Shown piece after piece: positions 9,025-17,233 of a stretch of 33,898 bases of DNA. The stretch covers positions 1 through 33,898 of the forward strand of contig WYBL01000074.1 in assembly GCA_011526565.1 (NCBI GenBank), given 5' to 3'. Both the position numbers and the translations under genes were made by a program. The notes below the pieces were generated by a model. It was not told the origin of the DNA. It did not search any database and saw only the letters and a program-made list of their open reading frames with translations. How positions within the stretch are numbered: the stretch's first letter is position 1; every line of letters starts with the position of its first letter. The DNA comes from Acidobacteriota bacterium. Its GTDB lineage: Bacteria; Acidobacteriota; Vicinamibacteria; Fen-336.

Positions 9025-9933
9025 CTAGCTCGACACCCGCTCTTCGGCCGCCGCGGCGTCGCGCAGCTCGACGGCCAGCGCCTTCGTCAGGTCCAGCAGG
9101 ATGATCAGCCGGTCCTGCAGCTTGGCCACGCCGCGGATCGCGTTCTGGTGGACCTCGACGACCTCTTCGGGCGGCGGCTCGACCAGCGAAAGCGGCACCT
9201 TCAGCACCTGCGAGGCGCCGTCGACCAGCAGGCCGACCAGCCGCTCGCGCAGCTTGACGACGACGATCCGCGCCTGGCGGGTGGCCTCGACGGTGCCGAG
9301 CTCGAGCTTCCGCCGCAGGTCGACCACCGGGATGATGCGCCCGCGCAGGTTGATCACGCCGCGGATATGGGACGGCGCCCGCGGCACCTGGGTGATCTCC
9401 GCCACGCGGATGATCTCCTGCACGAGACGCACGTCGATGCCGTACTCCTCGCCGGCGAGGAAGAACGTCGCCAGGTGCTCCTGGGCCTCGGCCGCCTTCT
9501 TCTCCTCGCGCTGCGGGGCGAAGAACGAGAAGCTCTGGCTGGCGCCCTCGTCGGCAGGGGGCGCAGCGGCGGGGGCGGCCGCGGCCTGCGGGCGCTGCTC
9601 CAGCTCGCGCAGGATGTCGTCCGCGAGGCCCGAGGCGGGCAGCGTCAGCCGCGACGGCACGGCCGGCGCGGGGCTGGCGGGGAACACGAGCGCCTCGTCG
9701 CGCGCGACCCAGGCGGCCTCCACCGGGGCGGGTTCCTCGGCGGGAAACACGAGCTCGGCCGGGGCCTCGGGCGCGGGCTCGGCCGCGGCGACTTCCGGGG
9801 GCGGCACCGGCTCGGGGCCGGCCACCGGCTCCACGGGGGCCCCCACGGCAGCGTCCGCGGCCGGGGGCGCCGCCGCCTCCGTCGCTTCCTGCTTCGCCTT
9901 CGCGCGCTTGCGCGCGTCTGCCATGCGTCCCAT
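9025..9933 (-). CDS. cheW: CheW-domain coupling protein with long Pro/Ala-rich N-terminal extension
   Basis: A 302-residue protein whose last 150 or so residues are a CheW domain: YGIDVRLVQEIIRV, then HIRGVINLRGRIIPVVDLRR and VGLLVDGASQVLKV. The N-terminal 150 residues are low-complexity Pro/Ala/Glu, starting with a basic stretch (MGRMADARKRAKAKQ), and resemble a flexible tether. I chose ATG at 9933, which shares its A with the TGA of the upstream ATPase gene (TGATG coupling); a second ATG at 9924 is also possible. It links the MCP to CheA in the signalling array. Ordinary CheW is about 150 residues, so the extension is unusual and could reach the neighbouring ATPase or HEAT protein (speculation). 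Confidence 0.92.
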   Translation of the reverse strand: MGRMADARKRAKAKQEATEAAAPPAADAAVGAPVEPVAGPEPVPPPEVAAAEPAPEAPAELVFPAEEPAPVEAAWVARDEALVFPASPAPAVPSRLTLPASGLADDILRELEQRPQAAAAPAAAPPADEGASQSFSFFAPQREEKKAAEAQEHLATFFLAGEEYGIDVRLVQEIIRVAEITQVPRAPSHIRGVINLRGRIIPVVDLRRKLELGTVEATRQARIVVVKLRERLVGLLVDGASQVLKVPLSLVEPPPEEVVEVHQNAIRGVAKLQDRLIILLDLTKALAVELRDAAAAEERVSS

Positions 9934-10787
9934 CAGCGCCTCGCTGCCGGGAAAGCCGCGACGTCCGCGCGGCGCGGGAGGGGATCGAGGAAGTCGAGGT
10001 TCTCGCACACCGCGTCGACCTCCGCCGCGCCGACCCGGGCGCGGCCGCGCGCCATGCCCTCGATCAGGGCCTGGGTCGCGAGCTGGTTGAGCACCCGGGG
10101 CACTCCGCCCGAGGCCTCGTGCAGCCGCTGCGCCGCGTCGGCCTCGAACACGCCCTCGGGCCCGCCCGCCACCCGCACGCGGTGGGCGAGGTAGCGCGGC
10201 ACGTCCGCGGCGCCCAGCGCCGGCAGGTGGAACTGGGCTCCGATGCGCTGGGTCAGCGCGCGGTACGCCTTGTGGCGCAGCCGCTGGCGCAGCTCGGGCT
10301 GGCCGACCAGCAGCACGCTGATCAGGTTGCGGTCGTCGAGCTGGAAGTTGGTGAGCAGCCGGATCTCCTCGAACGTCGCCCGCTCGGGAATCAGGTGCGC
10401 CTCGTCGACGATCAGCAGCGCGCCGCGGCCCTGCTCGTCGAGTTCGACCAGCCGGTCCTGGACCTGGGCGTGGAGGTCGACCGCGTGGAACTTCGGGGAG
10501 GTCACGCCGATCTCGGCCGCGACCGCCGCCAGGAACTGGCGCGGGGACAGCCGCGGGTTGAGGACCATGCCGACCTCGTGGCGCTCGCCCACGCGGTCGA
10601 CGAGGGCCCGGGTCAGCAGCGTCTTGCCGGCGCCCACCTCGCCGGTGAGCAGCGCCAGCTCCATCTCCTCGACCGCGAACAGGAGCTGCTCGAGCGCCTC
10701 CTCGTAGGCTTCCGAGAGGAACAGGAAGCGCGGGTCGGGCGTCTTGCGGAAGGCGCGCTCGCGGAAGCCGTAGAAGCCCTCGTACAT
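9933..10787 (-). CDS. ExeA/GspA-like AAA ATPase within the chemosensory operon
   Basis: A 284-residue P-loop ATPase. It opens with the MYEGFYGFRERAFRKTPDPR signature typical of the ExeA/XrtA-associated ATPase family. Walker A is GEVGAGKT (49-56), Walker B is LLIVDEAH (124-131), and a sensor-like region and C-terminal helical lid (GGVPRVLNQLATQAL) follow. Family members power secretion or polysaccharide-export assemblies, or remodel cell-wall and DNA partners. This copy lacks the peptidoglycan-binding extension of true ExeA. It lies 3 bases after cheA and overlaps cheW by one base, so it is co-translated with the core array genes. Its role in chemosensing is not known to me; a polar-positioning or array-segregation role, as ParA-like ParC plays elsewhere, is a guess. 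Confidence 0.9.
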   Translation of the reverse strand: MYEGFYGFRERAFRKTPDPRFLFLSEAYEEALEQLLFAVEEMELALLTGEVGAGKTLLTRALVDRVGERHEVGMVLNPRLSPRQFLAAVAAEIGVTSPKFHAVDLHAQVQDRLVELDEQGRGALLIVDEAHLIPERATFEEIRLLTNFQLDDRNLISVLLVGQPELRQRLRHKAYRALTQRIGAQFHLPALGAADVPRYLAHRVRVAGGPEGVFEADAAQRLHEASGGVPRVLNQLATQALIEGMARGRARVGAAEVDAVCENLDFLDPLPRRADVAAFPAARR

Positions 10788-10790
10788 GGG

Positions 10791-12536
10791 TCAGGCCTCC
10801 GCCAGCACTTCGCGCGCGGCGGCGCCGTGGCGGCGGCCCTCGAACAGGGCCGCGACGTCGAGGATCAGCACCACCCGGCCGTCGCCCATGATGGTGGCGC
10901 CGGCGATGCCGAAGCTCTGCGAGGTGACCGCGGCGTCGAGCGCCTTGATCACCACCTCCTGCTGGCCGCGCAGGCGGTCGACGACCAGGCCGACCCGCTT
11001 GTCGCCGCGGCCGAGCACGACGGCGTACTCGTGGCGCGCGGAGCGCTCGCCCTCGGGCAGGTCGAACAGCCGCGCGAGGCGCAGCAGCGGCACCACCCGC
11101 TCGCGGATGCGCAGCGTCTCGCGCCCGCCGACGCGGTGCACGTCGGCGCGGTCGAACTTGAGCGACTCGACCACCGCGCCGAGCGGGATCGCGTAGGTGC
11201 GGCCCGCGGTCTCGACCAGCAGCGCCGAGATGATCGCCAGCGTGAGCGGGAGCTGGATCACGAACTTGGTGCCGATGCCCGGCACCGACTCGACGTCGAC
11301 CAGGCCGTTCAGGCGCTCGATCGACTTCAGCACGACGTCGAGGCCGACGCCGCGCCCGGACAGCTCCGAGACCGCGTCGCGGGTCGAGAAGCCGGGGTTG
11401 AAGATGAGCTGCAGCGCCTCGCGCTCGCCGATCGGCTCGTCGCCCCGCAGCAGGCCCTTCTCGATCGCCTTCTGCCGCACGCGCAGCGGGTCGATGCCGG
11501 CGCCGTCGTCCATGATCGTCAGCACGACGTGGTTGGACTCCTGCGCGGCCGAGAGCAGGATCGTCGCAGTCTTCGTCTTGCCCGCCGCCTCGCGCGCCGC
11601 CGGCGGCTCGATGCCGTGGTCGACCGCGTTGCGGATCATGTGCACGAGCGGCTCGCCGATCTCGTCGATGATCGCCTTGTCGACGCGGGTGCCCTCGCCC
11701 TCCAGGATCAGCTCGATGTCCTTGCCCTGGCCGCGGGCCAGGTCGCGCACGAGGCGCGGGAAGCGCTCGAACACGTGGCGGATCGGCAGCATCCGGATGT
11801 CCATCACGGTTTCCTGGAGCTGCGCCGACACGCCGGCGACCTGCTGGACCGCCTCCAGCAGCTCGCGGCCCGCGTCCGACTTGCCGCCGAGGGCGTCCGC
11901 GAAGCGGTGGCCGACCTCGTGGAGCTTGTTGCGGTAGATGACGAGCTCGCCGACCAGGTTGAGCAGGTGGTCGAGCCGGCCGAAGTCGACCCGCACCATG
12001 TTGGAGCGGGCGCCGACGTAGCGGCCGGCCGCGTCCGCGCGATCCTCGATCTCGGCGGCGTCCAGGGCCGGCGCCGCGGCCCTGGCGGCCGGGGCGGGGA
12101 CGGCCGGGGCGGGGACGGGCAGCGCGGGGACCGGCGCCGCGTCCGCGGCCGCCAGCAGCCCCTCGAGCAGCGCCACCTCCTTGCCCAGGTCGCGGACCTC
12201 TGCACCCTGGCGGCAGGCCTGCTCGACGGCGTCGCGCAACGAGGAGGCGCCGGCGAACAGGCGGTCGAACAGCACGCCTTCCAGCGCGATCGCCCCCTCG
12301 CTGATGCGGGCGAACACGTCCTCCAGGCGGTGGACGTAGTCCTTCACCGCCTGGAAGCCCATCATCCCGGAGTTGCCCTTGAGGGTGTGCAGCGGCCCCA
12401 GCACCGAGGCCACGTGCTCGCCGACCAGGCCCTCGCGCTCCAGCGCCAGCAAACAGGCGTCGAGGGCGTCGAGATGGGCTCGCGCGTCCTCGAGGTAGAT
12501 CGCGACGAGCTCGGGGGAAACCTGGAAGTCGTTCAT
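10791..12536 (-). CDS. cheA: CheA chemotaxis histidine kinase without a P2 domain
   Basis: A 581-residue kinase. P1/HPt (about 1-110) has phospho-acceptor His50 in LHTLKGNSGMMG. A Pro/Ala linker (about 130-165) occupies the place where P2 normally lies. P3 dimerisation is at about 180-245, and P4 ATPase at about 250-430 has N-box VHMIRNAVDHGIE, G1 DDGAGID (343-349), F-box PGFST (381-385) and G2 GRGVGLD (394-400). P5, a CheW-like domain, runs from about 435 to 575. It autophosphorylates under receptor control and passes phosphate to CheY, CheB and probably the DUF4388-receiver protein. No P2 docking domain is visible, so transfer probably occurs directly from P1. It starts 16 bases after the cheY stop. 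Confidence 0.97.
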   Translation of the reverse strand: MNDFQVSPELVAIYLEDARAHLDALDACLLALEREGLVGEHVASVLGPLHTLKGNSGMMGFQAVKDYVHRLEDVFARISEGAIALEGVLFDRLFAGASSLRDAVEQACRQGAEVRDLGKEVALLEGLLAAADAAPVPALPVPAPAVPAPAARAAAPALDAAEIEDRADAAGRYVGARSNMVRVDFGRLDHLLNLVGELVIYRNKLHEVGHRFADALGGKSDAGRELLEAVQQVAGVSAQLQETVMDIRMLPIRHVFERFPRLVRDLARGQGKDIELILEGEGTRVDKAIIDEIGEPLVHMIRNAVDHGIEPPAAREAAGKTKTATILLSAAQESNHVVLTIMDDGAGIDPLRVRQKAIEKGLLRGDEPIGEREALQLIFNPGFSTRDAVSELSGRGVGLDVVLKSIERLNGLVDVESVPGIGTKFVIQLPLTLAIISALLVETAGRTYAIPLGAVVESLKFDRADVHRVGGRETLRIRERVVPLLRLARLFDLPEGERSARHEYAVVLGRGDKRVGLVVDRLRGQQEVVIKALDAAVTSQSFGIAGATIMGDGRVVLILDVAALFEGRRHGAAAREVLAEA

Positions 12537-12552
12537 CCCCGGCCCATGCCGC

Positions 12553-12930
12553 CTACGAGGCCTGGGTGATCTTCTCGATGAGGGTGTGGAGCTCGGAGGC
12601 CTGGAAGGGCTTCTTGACGTAACCCTTGGCGCCCATCTTCAGGCCCCGGATCGTGTCCTCTTCCTTGCCCTCGGTCGAGATGATGATGACGGGGATCGAC
12701 TGGTAGGCCGGCTCCTTCTGCACCCGCTGCAGGAACTCGAGACCGTTCATCACCGGCATGTTGATGTCGAGCAGGATCAGGTCCACGTCGGACTCCTGCC
12801 CCAGCTTGTCGAGCGCCTCGAGACCGTTCATCGCGCTGACGAGCTTGCAGTTCTTGTAGCGCGAGAGGAACAGCTTGTACATCTGGTGGATCAGCGCGGA
12901 GTCGTCGACCGCGAGGATCTTCCTGAGCAT
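12553..12930 (-). CDS. cheY: CheY-like single-domain response regulator
   Basis: A 125-residue stand-alone receiver domain: acidic pair D9-D10, phospho-acceptor D55 in LILLDINMP, Ser85/Thr86 in IIISTEG, and Lys107-Pro108 in VKKPF. I chose ATG at 12930 because of the strong GGGGAGAGG ribosome site 4-5 bases upstream; an in-frame ATG at 12981 would pull in 17 unrelated residues and would lie upstream of the predicted transcription start. It is the first gene of the operon, directly downstream of the predicted promoter. As the operon's only single-domain CheY, it is the likely diffusible output or phosphate sink of the pathway. Confidence 0.96.
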   Translation of the reverse strand: MLRKILAVDDSALIHQMYKLFLSRYKNCKLVSAMNGLEALDKLGQESDVDLILLDINMPVMNGLEFLQRVQKEPAYQSIPVIIISTEGKEEDTIRGLKMGAKGYVKKPFQASELHTLIEKITQAS

Positions 12931-12971
12931 GCGCCTCTCCCCTGTTGCGGGATCGTAACGGGCCGGGCAGG

Positions 12972-13000
12972 GTTCTATCACCCCGCGCGCGGCGATTCAA
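12972..13000 (-). promoter_or_regulatory. Candidate sigma-70 promoter of the che operon
   Basis: On the minus strand, TTGAAT (12995-13000) and TAGAAC (12972-12977) are separated by 17 bases, giving 4/6 matches each to -35 and -10. The predicted start lies near 12965 and the leader to cheY is about 35 bases. The elements gain weight because the same arrangement, with a better -35 (TTGAAA), is conserved in a degenerate copy at 28739-28767 whose coding part has decayed. Confidence 0.5.
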
Positions 13001-13020
13001 CCCGTGGTAGTCATTGGTGC

Positions 13021-13959
13021 ATGGCTGACGCAGCGCATTACCTGGGGCTGGACATCGGCGGCACCTTCCTGAAAGCGGCACGGGTGGACGCCGGCGGCCA
13101 GGTCGTCGAGCGGCGGCGCGAGCCGGTCGCGAGCGGCGATGCAGGGGCCCTGCTCGCCCAGCTCGAGACCGTCGCCCGCGGGCTGGGCGGGGCGGCCCGC
13201 GGCTGCGGGGTCGGCCTGCCCGGGTTCGTCGACCGCCGCACCGGGGTCGTGCACGGCGTGCCGAACCTGCGGGTGCTGGAGGGCGTGGCCCTGGCCCGCG
13301 AGCTCTCGGAGCGGCTGGGAGTGCCGACGGCCGCCGACAACGACGCCAACGCCGCCGCCCTGGCCGAGGCCTGGCAGGGGGCAGGCCGGGGGGCGGAGAG
13401 CGTGCTGATGCTGACGCTCGGCACCGGCGTCGGGGCCGGCCTCGTGCTCGGCGGCCGCGTCTACACCGGCCGCAGCGGCTACGCGGGCGAGTTCGGTCAC
13501 CTGCAGGTGAAGCCTGACGGCGTGCCGTGCGGCTGCGGCTCGTGGGGTTGCCTCGAGACCGAGGTGGGCGTCGCGGGCTGGGTACGGCGGGCGGCGGCAG
13601 CGCGCGAGCGGGCCGGCGGTCGCACCGCCCTGGCCGGGGTGGAGCTCGACCCCGAGCGGATCGTCGAAGCGGCGAAGGCCGGCGACGCCGTGGCGCTCGC
13701 CGTCGTGGACGAGAGCGCCGCGCTGCTGGGAGTGGCGATCGCCTTCGCCCTCGACCTGCTGAACGTCGAGAAGGTGGTGATCGGCGGGGGGGTCGCCGCG
13801 GCCGGCGAGTTCCTGCTCGGCCGCATCCGCGAGCAGGTCCGGCGCCGGACGTTCCCGCAGATCTTCGCCGACGCCGAGATCGTGCCCGCGGCGCTGGGCG
13901 GCGACGCCGGCGTGGTCGGCGCCGCGCGGCTGGCGATGCAGGCGGCGGGGGCGGCGTGA
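13021..13959 (+). CDS. ROK-family sugar kinase (glucokinase-like)
   Basis: A 312-residue ROK kinase. The N-terminal phosphate-binding loop is [14 protein letters not shown], and the catalytic Asp is D108 in [24 protein letters not shown] and GYAGEFGH (His160) follow, with the ROK zinc motif [10 protein letters not shown] at 170-179 and a C-terminal VVIGGGVA adenosine motif. It phosphorylates glucose or a related sugar with ATP. The fit to glucokinase/glucomannokinase is good, but ROK specificity cannot be fixed from sequence. There is no ROK-repressor helix-turn-helix domain. The ATG at 13021 has only a weak upstream ribosome site. The stop shares a base with the next ATG (TGATG). The gene diverges from the che operon across a 90-base gap. 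Confidence 0.93.
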   Translation: MADAAHYLGLDIGGTFLKAARVDAGGQVVERRREPVASGDAGALLAQLETVARGLGGAARGCGVGLPGFVDRRTGVVHGVPNLRVLEGVALARELSERLGVPTAADNDANAAALAEAWQGAGRGAESVLMLTLGTGVGAGLVLGGRVYTGRSGYAGEFGHLQVKPDGVPCGCGSWGCLETEVGVAGWVRRAAAARERAGGRTALAGVELDPERIVEAAKAGDAVALAVVDESAALLGVAIAFALDLLNVEKVVIGGGVAAAGEFLLGRIREQVRRRTFPQIFADAEIVPAALGGDAGVVGAARLAMQAAGAA

Positions 13960-14435
13960 TGGTGTTCGAGTCGAAGGAGCGGCTGGGCGAACAGGTGAGC
14001 GGGCTGCTCGGCGCCCTGCGCGAGCGCGGCGACGGCGCCTACGCGGCGGTCTTCGAGCCCGCGGGCATCCTGTTCGAGAGCGCCGAGGAGGGCGGCGAGA
14101 GCGCGCTGCTGCGCGGCTTCCTGCGCGAGCGAGGGGCGGCGCTGTTCGCGCTGCCTCGCCACATGGCCGACGAGGCCGGGCCCGCCGAGGACCCGTTCGC
14201 CGGCTGGGACGGCCACGCCTTCCTGCTCGCCTTCGTCAACGGCCGGGTCGGCATCCTCGCCGCCTGCGCGGACGCGGCGGCGCTGGAGGCGGACTGCGGC
14301 GACCTGCTGAGCGCGCTCGTCGACCGCCTGCTGCGCTTCGACGAGCGCTGGCGGCTCGACGGCGAGGGCCGCGGGCTGTTCGTCGGCCGGCCCCGCCTCG
14401 ACGTGATCGCGATCGGCCGCGAGGAGGCGGAGTGA
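13959..14435 (+). CDS. Small protein of unknown function coupled to ROK kinase and lepA
   Basis: A 158-residue soluble protein that I do not recognise. It starts at an ATG overlapping the kinase stop (TGATG), and its stop lies inside the GTG start region of lepA, so all three are co-translated. The pattern is hydrophobic strand, acidic loop and helix: [14 protein letters not shown], then [19 protein letters not shown] and [16 protein letters not shown]. It has no signal peptide or membrane segment and no Cys or metal motif. The short alpha/beta layout is loosely like Roadblock/LC7 or GAF-like folds, but this is weak. Codon use matches the neighbours, so it is a genuine gene. Confidence 0.75.
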   Translation: MVFESKERLGEQVSGLLGALRERGDGAYAAVFEPAGILFESAEEGGESALLRGFLRERGAALFALPRHMADEAGPAEDPFAGWDGHAFLLAFVNGRVGILAACADAAALEADCGDLLSALVDRLLRFDERWRLDGEGRGLFVGRPRLDVIAIGREEAE

Positions 14436-16225
14436 AGCACATCCGCAACTTCTCCATCATCGCGCACATCGACCACGGCAAGACGACGCTGTCCGACCGC
14501 CTCATGGAGCGCACCGGCGCGCTCACCAAGCGCGAGATGACCGAGCAGTTCCTCGACTCGATGGACCTCGAGCGCGAGCGCGGCATCACGATCAAGCAGC
14601 ACTCCGTCCGCCTCGAATACAAGGCGAAGGACGGCGCGGACTACGTTCTCAACCTGATCGACACCCCGGGCCACGTCGACTTCTCGTACGAGGTGAGCCG
14701 CTCGCTGGCCGCCTGCCAGGGCGCGCTGCTGGTGGTGGACGCGAGCCAGGGCGTCGAGGCCCAGACCCTCGCCAACGCCCACCTGGCGGCCGACGCCGAC
14801 CTCGAGATCGTGCCGGTGCTCAACAAGATCGACCTGCCGGGTGCCGAGCCGGAGCGGGTCAAGGAGCAGATCGAGCAGGTGATCGGGATCGACGCCTCGG
14901 GCGCGATCCTGGCGTCGGCCAAGCAGGGCGTCGGGATCGACGAGATCCTGGAGGCGATCGTCCATCGGATGCCGCCGCCGCACGGGCGCGAGGACGGCCC
15001 GCTGCGCGCGCTCGTGTTCGACTCCTGGTTCGACCAGTACCGCGGCGTCGTGATCCTCGTCCACATCGTCGACGGGGCGCTGAAGCCCGGGACCCGGGTC
15101 AAGCTGATGCAGTCGGGCGGGATGTACGAGGTCGAGCAGCTCGGCGTGTTCAGGCCGAAGCCCGAGCCGGTCGAGGCGCTGTCGGCGGGCGAAGTCGGCT
15201 TCGTGATCGCCGGCATCAAGAAGGTGTCGGACGTCGCCATCGGCGACACGCTGACCGAGTCGAAGAACCCCGCGCCCGAACCGCTGCCCGGCTTCAAGGA
15301 AATCCAGCCGATGGTGTTCGCGGGCCTGTACCCGATCGACTCCAACCAGTACTCCGAGCTGCGCGACGCGCTGGAGAAGCTGCGGCTCAACGACTCGTCC
15401 TTCTTCTACGAACCGGAGACCTCGACCGCGCTCGGCTTCGGCTTCCGCTGCGGCTTCCTCGGCCTCCTCCACATGGAGATCGTCGAGGAGCGGCTGGAGC
15501 GCGAGTTTGGTCTCGACCTGCTGGTCACCGCGCCGTCGGTCCGTTACCGGGTCCACAAGACGAACGGCGAGGTGCTGGAGATCGACTCGCCGGCGCGGCT
15601 GCCCGACGCCGGCTCGATCGAGTTCATGGAGGAGCCGATCGTCACCGCGACGATGCTGACCGGCGACGAGTACGTGGGCCCGATCCTGAAGCTGTGCCAG
15701 GACAAGCGCGGCATCCAGAAGGGCCTCCACTACATCACGCCGACACGGGTGATGATCGAGTACGAGCTGCCGCTCAACGAGATCCTGCTCGACTTCTTCG
15801 ACAAGCTGAAGTCGGTCTCGCGCGGCTACGCCTCGCTCGACTACCAGTTCACCGGCCACCGTACCTCGCCGCTCGTCAAGCTCGACATCCTGGTCAACGG
15901 CGATCCGGTCGACGCGCTGTCGCTGATCGTGCACAGGGACTCGGCCTACGAGCGCGGCAAGTCGCTCGTCGAGAAGATGCGCAAGCTGATCCCGCGCCAG
16001 ATGTTCGAGGTCGCGATCCAGGCCGCGATCGGCAGCCGGGTGATCGCCCGCGAGAGCGTCGCTGCGCTGCGCAAGAACGTGATCGCCAAGTGCTACGGCG
16101 GCGACATCAGCCGCAAGCGCAAGCTGCTCGAGAAGCAGAAGGAAGGCAAGAAGCGGATGAAGCGGGTCGGCACCGTGGACATCCCGCAAGAGGCCTTCCT
16201 GGCGGTCCTCCGCGTCGACGATTAG
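14432..16225 (+). CDS. lepA: Elongation factor 4 (LepA) ribosome-associated GTPase
   Basis: A 597-residue LepA of normal length. G1 is AHIDHGKTT (11-19), the switch region contains RERGITIK, G3 is DTPGHVDF and G4 is NKID. The EF-G-like domains II, III and V follow, with [20 protein letters not shown], and the LepA-specific C-terminal domain is rich in Lys/Arg ([20 protein letters not shown]). The enzyme acts on translating ribosomes and influences elongation and assembly under stress. It starts with GTG overlapping the stop of the preceding gene. The TAG stop overlaps the TAA stop of the convergent hepT gene by 3 bases (16222-16225), leaving no room for a terminator between them. Confidence 0.98.
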   Translation: MKHIRNFSIIAHIDHGKTTLSDRLMERTGALTKREMTEQFLDSMDLERERGITIKQHSVRLEYKAKDGADYVLNLIDTPGHVDFSYEVSRSLAACQGALLVVDASQGVEAQTLANAHLAADADLEIVPVLNKIDLPGAEPERVKEQIEQVIGIDASGAILASAKQGVGIDEILEAIVHRMPPPHGREDGPLRALVFDSWFDQYRGVVILVHIVDGALKPGTRVKLMQSGGMYEVEQLGVFRPKPEPVEALSAGEVGFVIAGIKKVSDVAIGDTLTESKNPAPEPLPGFKEIQPMVFAGLYPIDSNQYSELRDALEKLRLNDSSFFYEPETSTALGFGFRCGFLGLLHMEIVEERLEREFGLDLLVTAPSVRYRVHKTNGEVLEIDSPARLPDAGSIEFMEEPIVTATMLTGDEYVGPILKLCQDKRGIQKGLHYITPTRVMIEYELPLNEILLDFFDKLKSVSRGYASLDYQFTGHRTSPLVKLDILVNGDPVDALSLIVHRDSAYERGKSLVEKMRKLIPRQMFEVAIQAAIGSRVIARESVAALRKNVIAKCYGGDISRKRKLLEKQKEGKKRMKRVGTVDIPQEAFLAVLRVDD

Positions 16226-16584
16226 CTGCCGGCGGACGCAGCGGGCTCGATCGGGCCTGCCAGGATCCCGCGCACGCGTGTCAGCAACGGGCCGAGATGC
16301 TCCTGGAGCACATCCCACAGGATCTTCTGGTCGACTCCGAAGTACTGGTGGACGATCACGTTCCGCGCGGCGTACACGTCGTCCCACGGCACGTCCGGGT
16401 GAGCCGACTTCAGCTCCGCCGAGAGCTTCCGGACCGCCTCCCCCACGATCTGCAGGTTTCGTTCGGCGGCGCGTTGGGTCTTGCTGTCGGCCTCGTACTC
16501 CTCCTGGCTCAGGCCGGCCGTGTGGGCCTGGATCTCCTCGATGGCGTGGGCGACGTGGGCCAGGTACTCGCGGTCCGTCGTCAG
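16222..16584 (-). CDS. hepT: HepT-like HEPN ribonuclease toxin (DUF86), probable CTG start
   Basis: A 120-residue HEPN protein. Typical HepT features are visible: an N-terminal [17 protein letters not shown] helix, [40 protein letters not shown] with the HEPN Rx4H motif (RNVIVH) and the Tyr two residues later that the partner normally AMPylates. No ATG/GTG/TTG sits at the family's usual N-terminus. CTG at 16584-16582 fits, because its CTGA overlaps the mntA stop exactly as a coupled gene would. The first GTG gives a 74-residue protein lacking the first helices. It is predicted to be an RNase toxin, silenced when MntA adds AMP to its tyrosine (family knowledge). Confidence 0.85.
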   Translation of the reverse strand: MTTDREYLAHVAHAIEEIQAHTAGLSQEEYEADSKTQRAAERNLQIVGEAVRKLSAELKSAHPDVPWDDVYAARNVIVHQYFGVDQKILWDVLQEHLGPLLTRVRGILAGPIEPAASAGS

Positions 16585-16880
16585 AGCGGTCGGGCCTCGC
16601 GGAAGATGCCCTCGTGAAGCACCTTGTCGAGTCCGTCGGCGGTCACCAGGTCGACCCGAACCCCGAGCAGCGCCTGCGCTTCCCTGGAAAAGCGCACCAG
16701 CCGCATCGCCACTCCACGGCCGTAGTCGACGTCGACGAGCAGATCCAGGTCGCTGCCTGGGCCGGCTTGACCGCGAGCGCGGGACCCGAAGACGCGGAGA
16801 TTGCGAACACCGAACTTCGAGGCGAGCTCGCGCAGGGCGCTGACATTGTCCGGGGCCAGCACGGACGCTGCATCGTCCAT
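16581..16880 (-). CDS. mntA: MntA-like minimal nucleotidyltransferase antitoxin
   Basis: A 99-residue minimal nucleotidyltransferase with a clear GSx10DxD motif: Gly32-Ser33, Asp44 and Asp46 in SDLDLLVD, and the third catalytic Asp77 in VRVDLVT. The length is typical of MNT antitoxins. Such proteins transfer AMP to a tyrosine of the HEPN partner and so neutralise it. The ATG start at 16880 has a GAGG-type site upstream. It is transcribed before hepT and its TGA overlaps the hepT CTG start, the standard two-gene toxin-antitoxin arrangement. All catalytic residues are intact. Confidence 0.93.
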   Translation of the reverse strand: MDDAASVLAPDNVSALRELASKFGVRNLRVFGSRARGQAGPGSDLDLLVDVDYGRGVAMRLVRFSREAQALLGVRVDLVTADGLDKVLHEGIFREARPL

Positions 16881-16962
16881 GGCCTCATTCTCCCACGGGA
16901 CCCCGACCGCGTTGCGGCCCCTCGCTGCCCTCGGCGGACTCGCGGATCAGCGGGCGGCGGCC

Positions 16963-16982
16963 GGCGCGGCGGACGCCGCGCC
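16963..16982 (-). other. GC-rich hairpin downstream of the peptide/lipoprotein genes
   Basis: Perfect 8-bp arms (GGCGCGGC and GCCGCGCC) with a 4-base loop lie about 27 bases past the stop at 17009. No T-run follows on the minus strand. It could help end transcription before mntA, but a hairpin of this size can arise by chance in such GC-rich DNA. Confidence 0.25.
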
Positions 16983-17008
16983 GCGCGGTCGCCGAAGCTC
17001 GTCCTCGA

Positions 17009-17212
17009 TCACCTCGAGGAGTGTCTGGATCGGCGCCCGAGAGCCGAGGCCAGGGTGACCAACAACGCCCAGCGCCCTGCCCTGGGTCGCGACACCACAC
17101 GCCCCGTGCCTTCGGCAAGCGAGATCGGCTTGCCATGCAGGCGCGCAGCCGCGTCTTCCTGGGCGGCCGCAACCAGCAGGGTCGCAAGCGGCACAGCGAT
17201 CAAGGGGTTCAT
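17009..17212 (-). CDS. Third, recombined copy of the secreted peptide (Cys motif lost)
   Basis: A 67-residue reading frame with a good ribosome site (AAGGAGAG about 6 bases before the ATG). Its N-terminus resembles the intact peptide at 17695-17913: a hydrophobic signal segment, then AARLHGKPISLAEG against VARVEGEPISVADA. After this the Cys-rich part is missing. Instead it reads TGRVVSRPRAGRW, which matches TGRVVSRPGAGLF of the GntR protein encoded on the other strand; the DNA is identical over 25 bases (17084-17108 against 18948-18972, inverted). It starts 21 bases after the upstream lipoprotein stop. It is probably a decayed third cassette produced by recombination; whether it is expressed is unknown. 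Confidence 0.6.
   Translation of the reverse strand: MNPLIAVPLATLLVAAAQEDAAARLHGKPISLAEGTGRVVSRPRAGRWALLVTLASALGRRSRHSSR
17084..17108 (-). repeat. 25-bp inverted repeat, copy 1 (in broken peptide gene)
   Basis: Exact inverted match to 18948-18972, with weaker similarity for about another 13 bases beyond the GTCGCGACCC end. Both copies are read in the same reading phase (GRVVSRP), one in the peptide-like gene and one in gntR. The pair flanks the whole peptide/lipoprotein cassette (about 1.8 kb). Confidence 0.9.
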
Positions 17213-17233
17213 CAGGACTCTCCTTCGTGCCGT

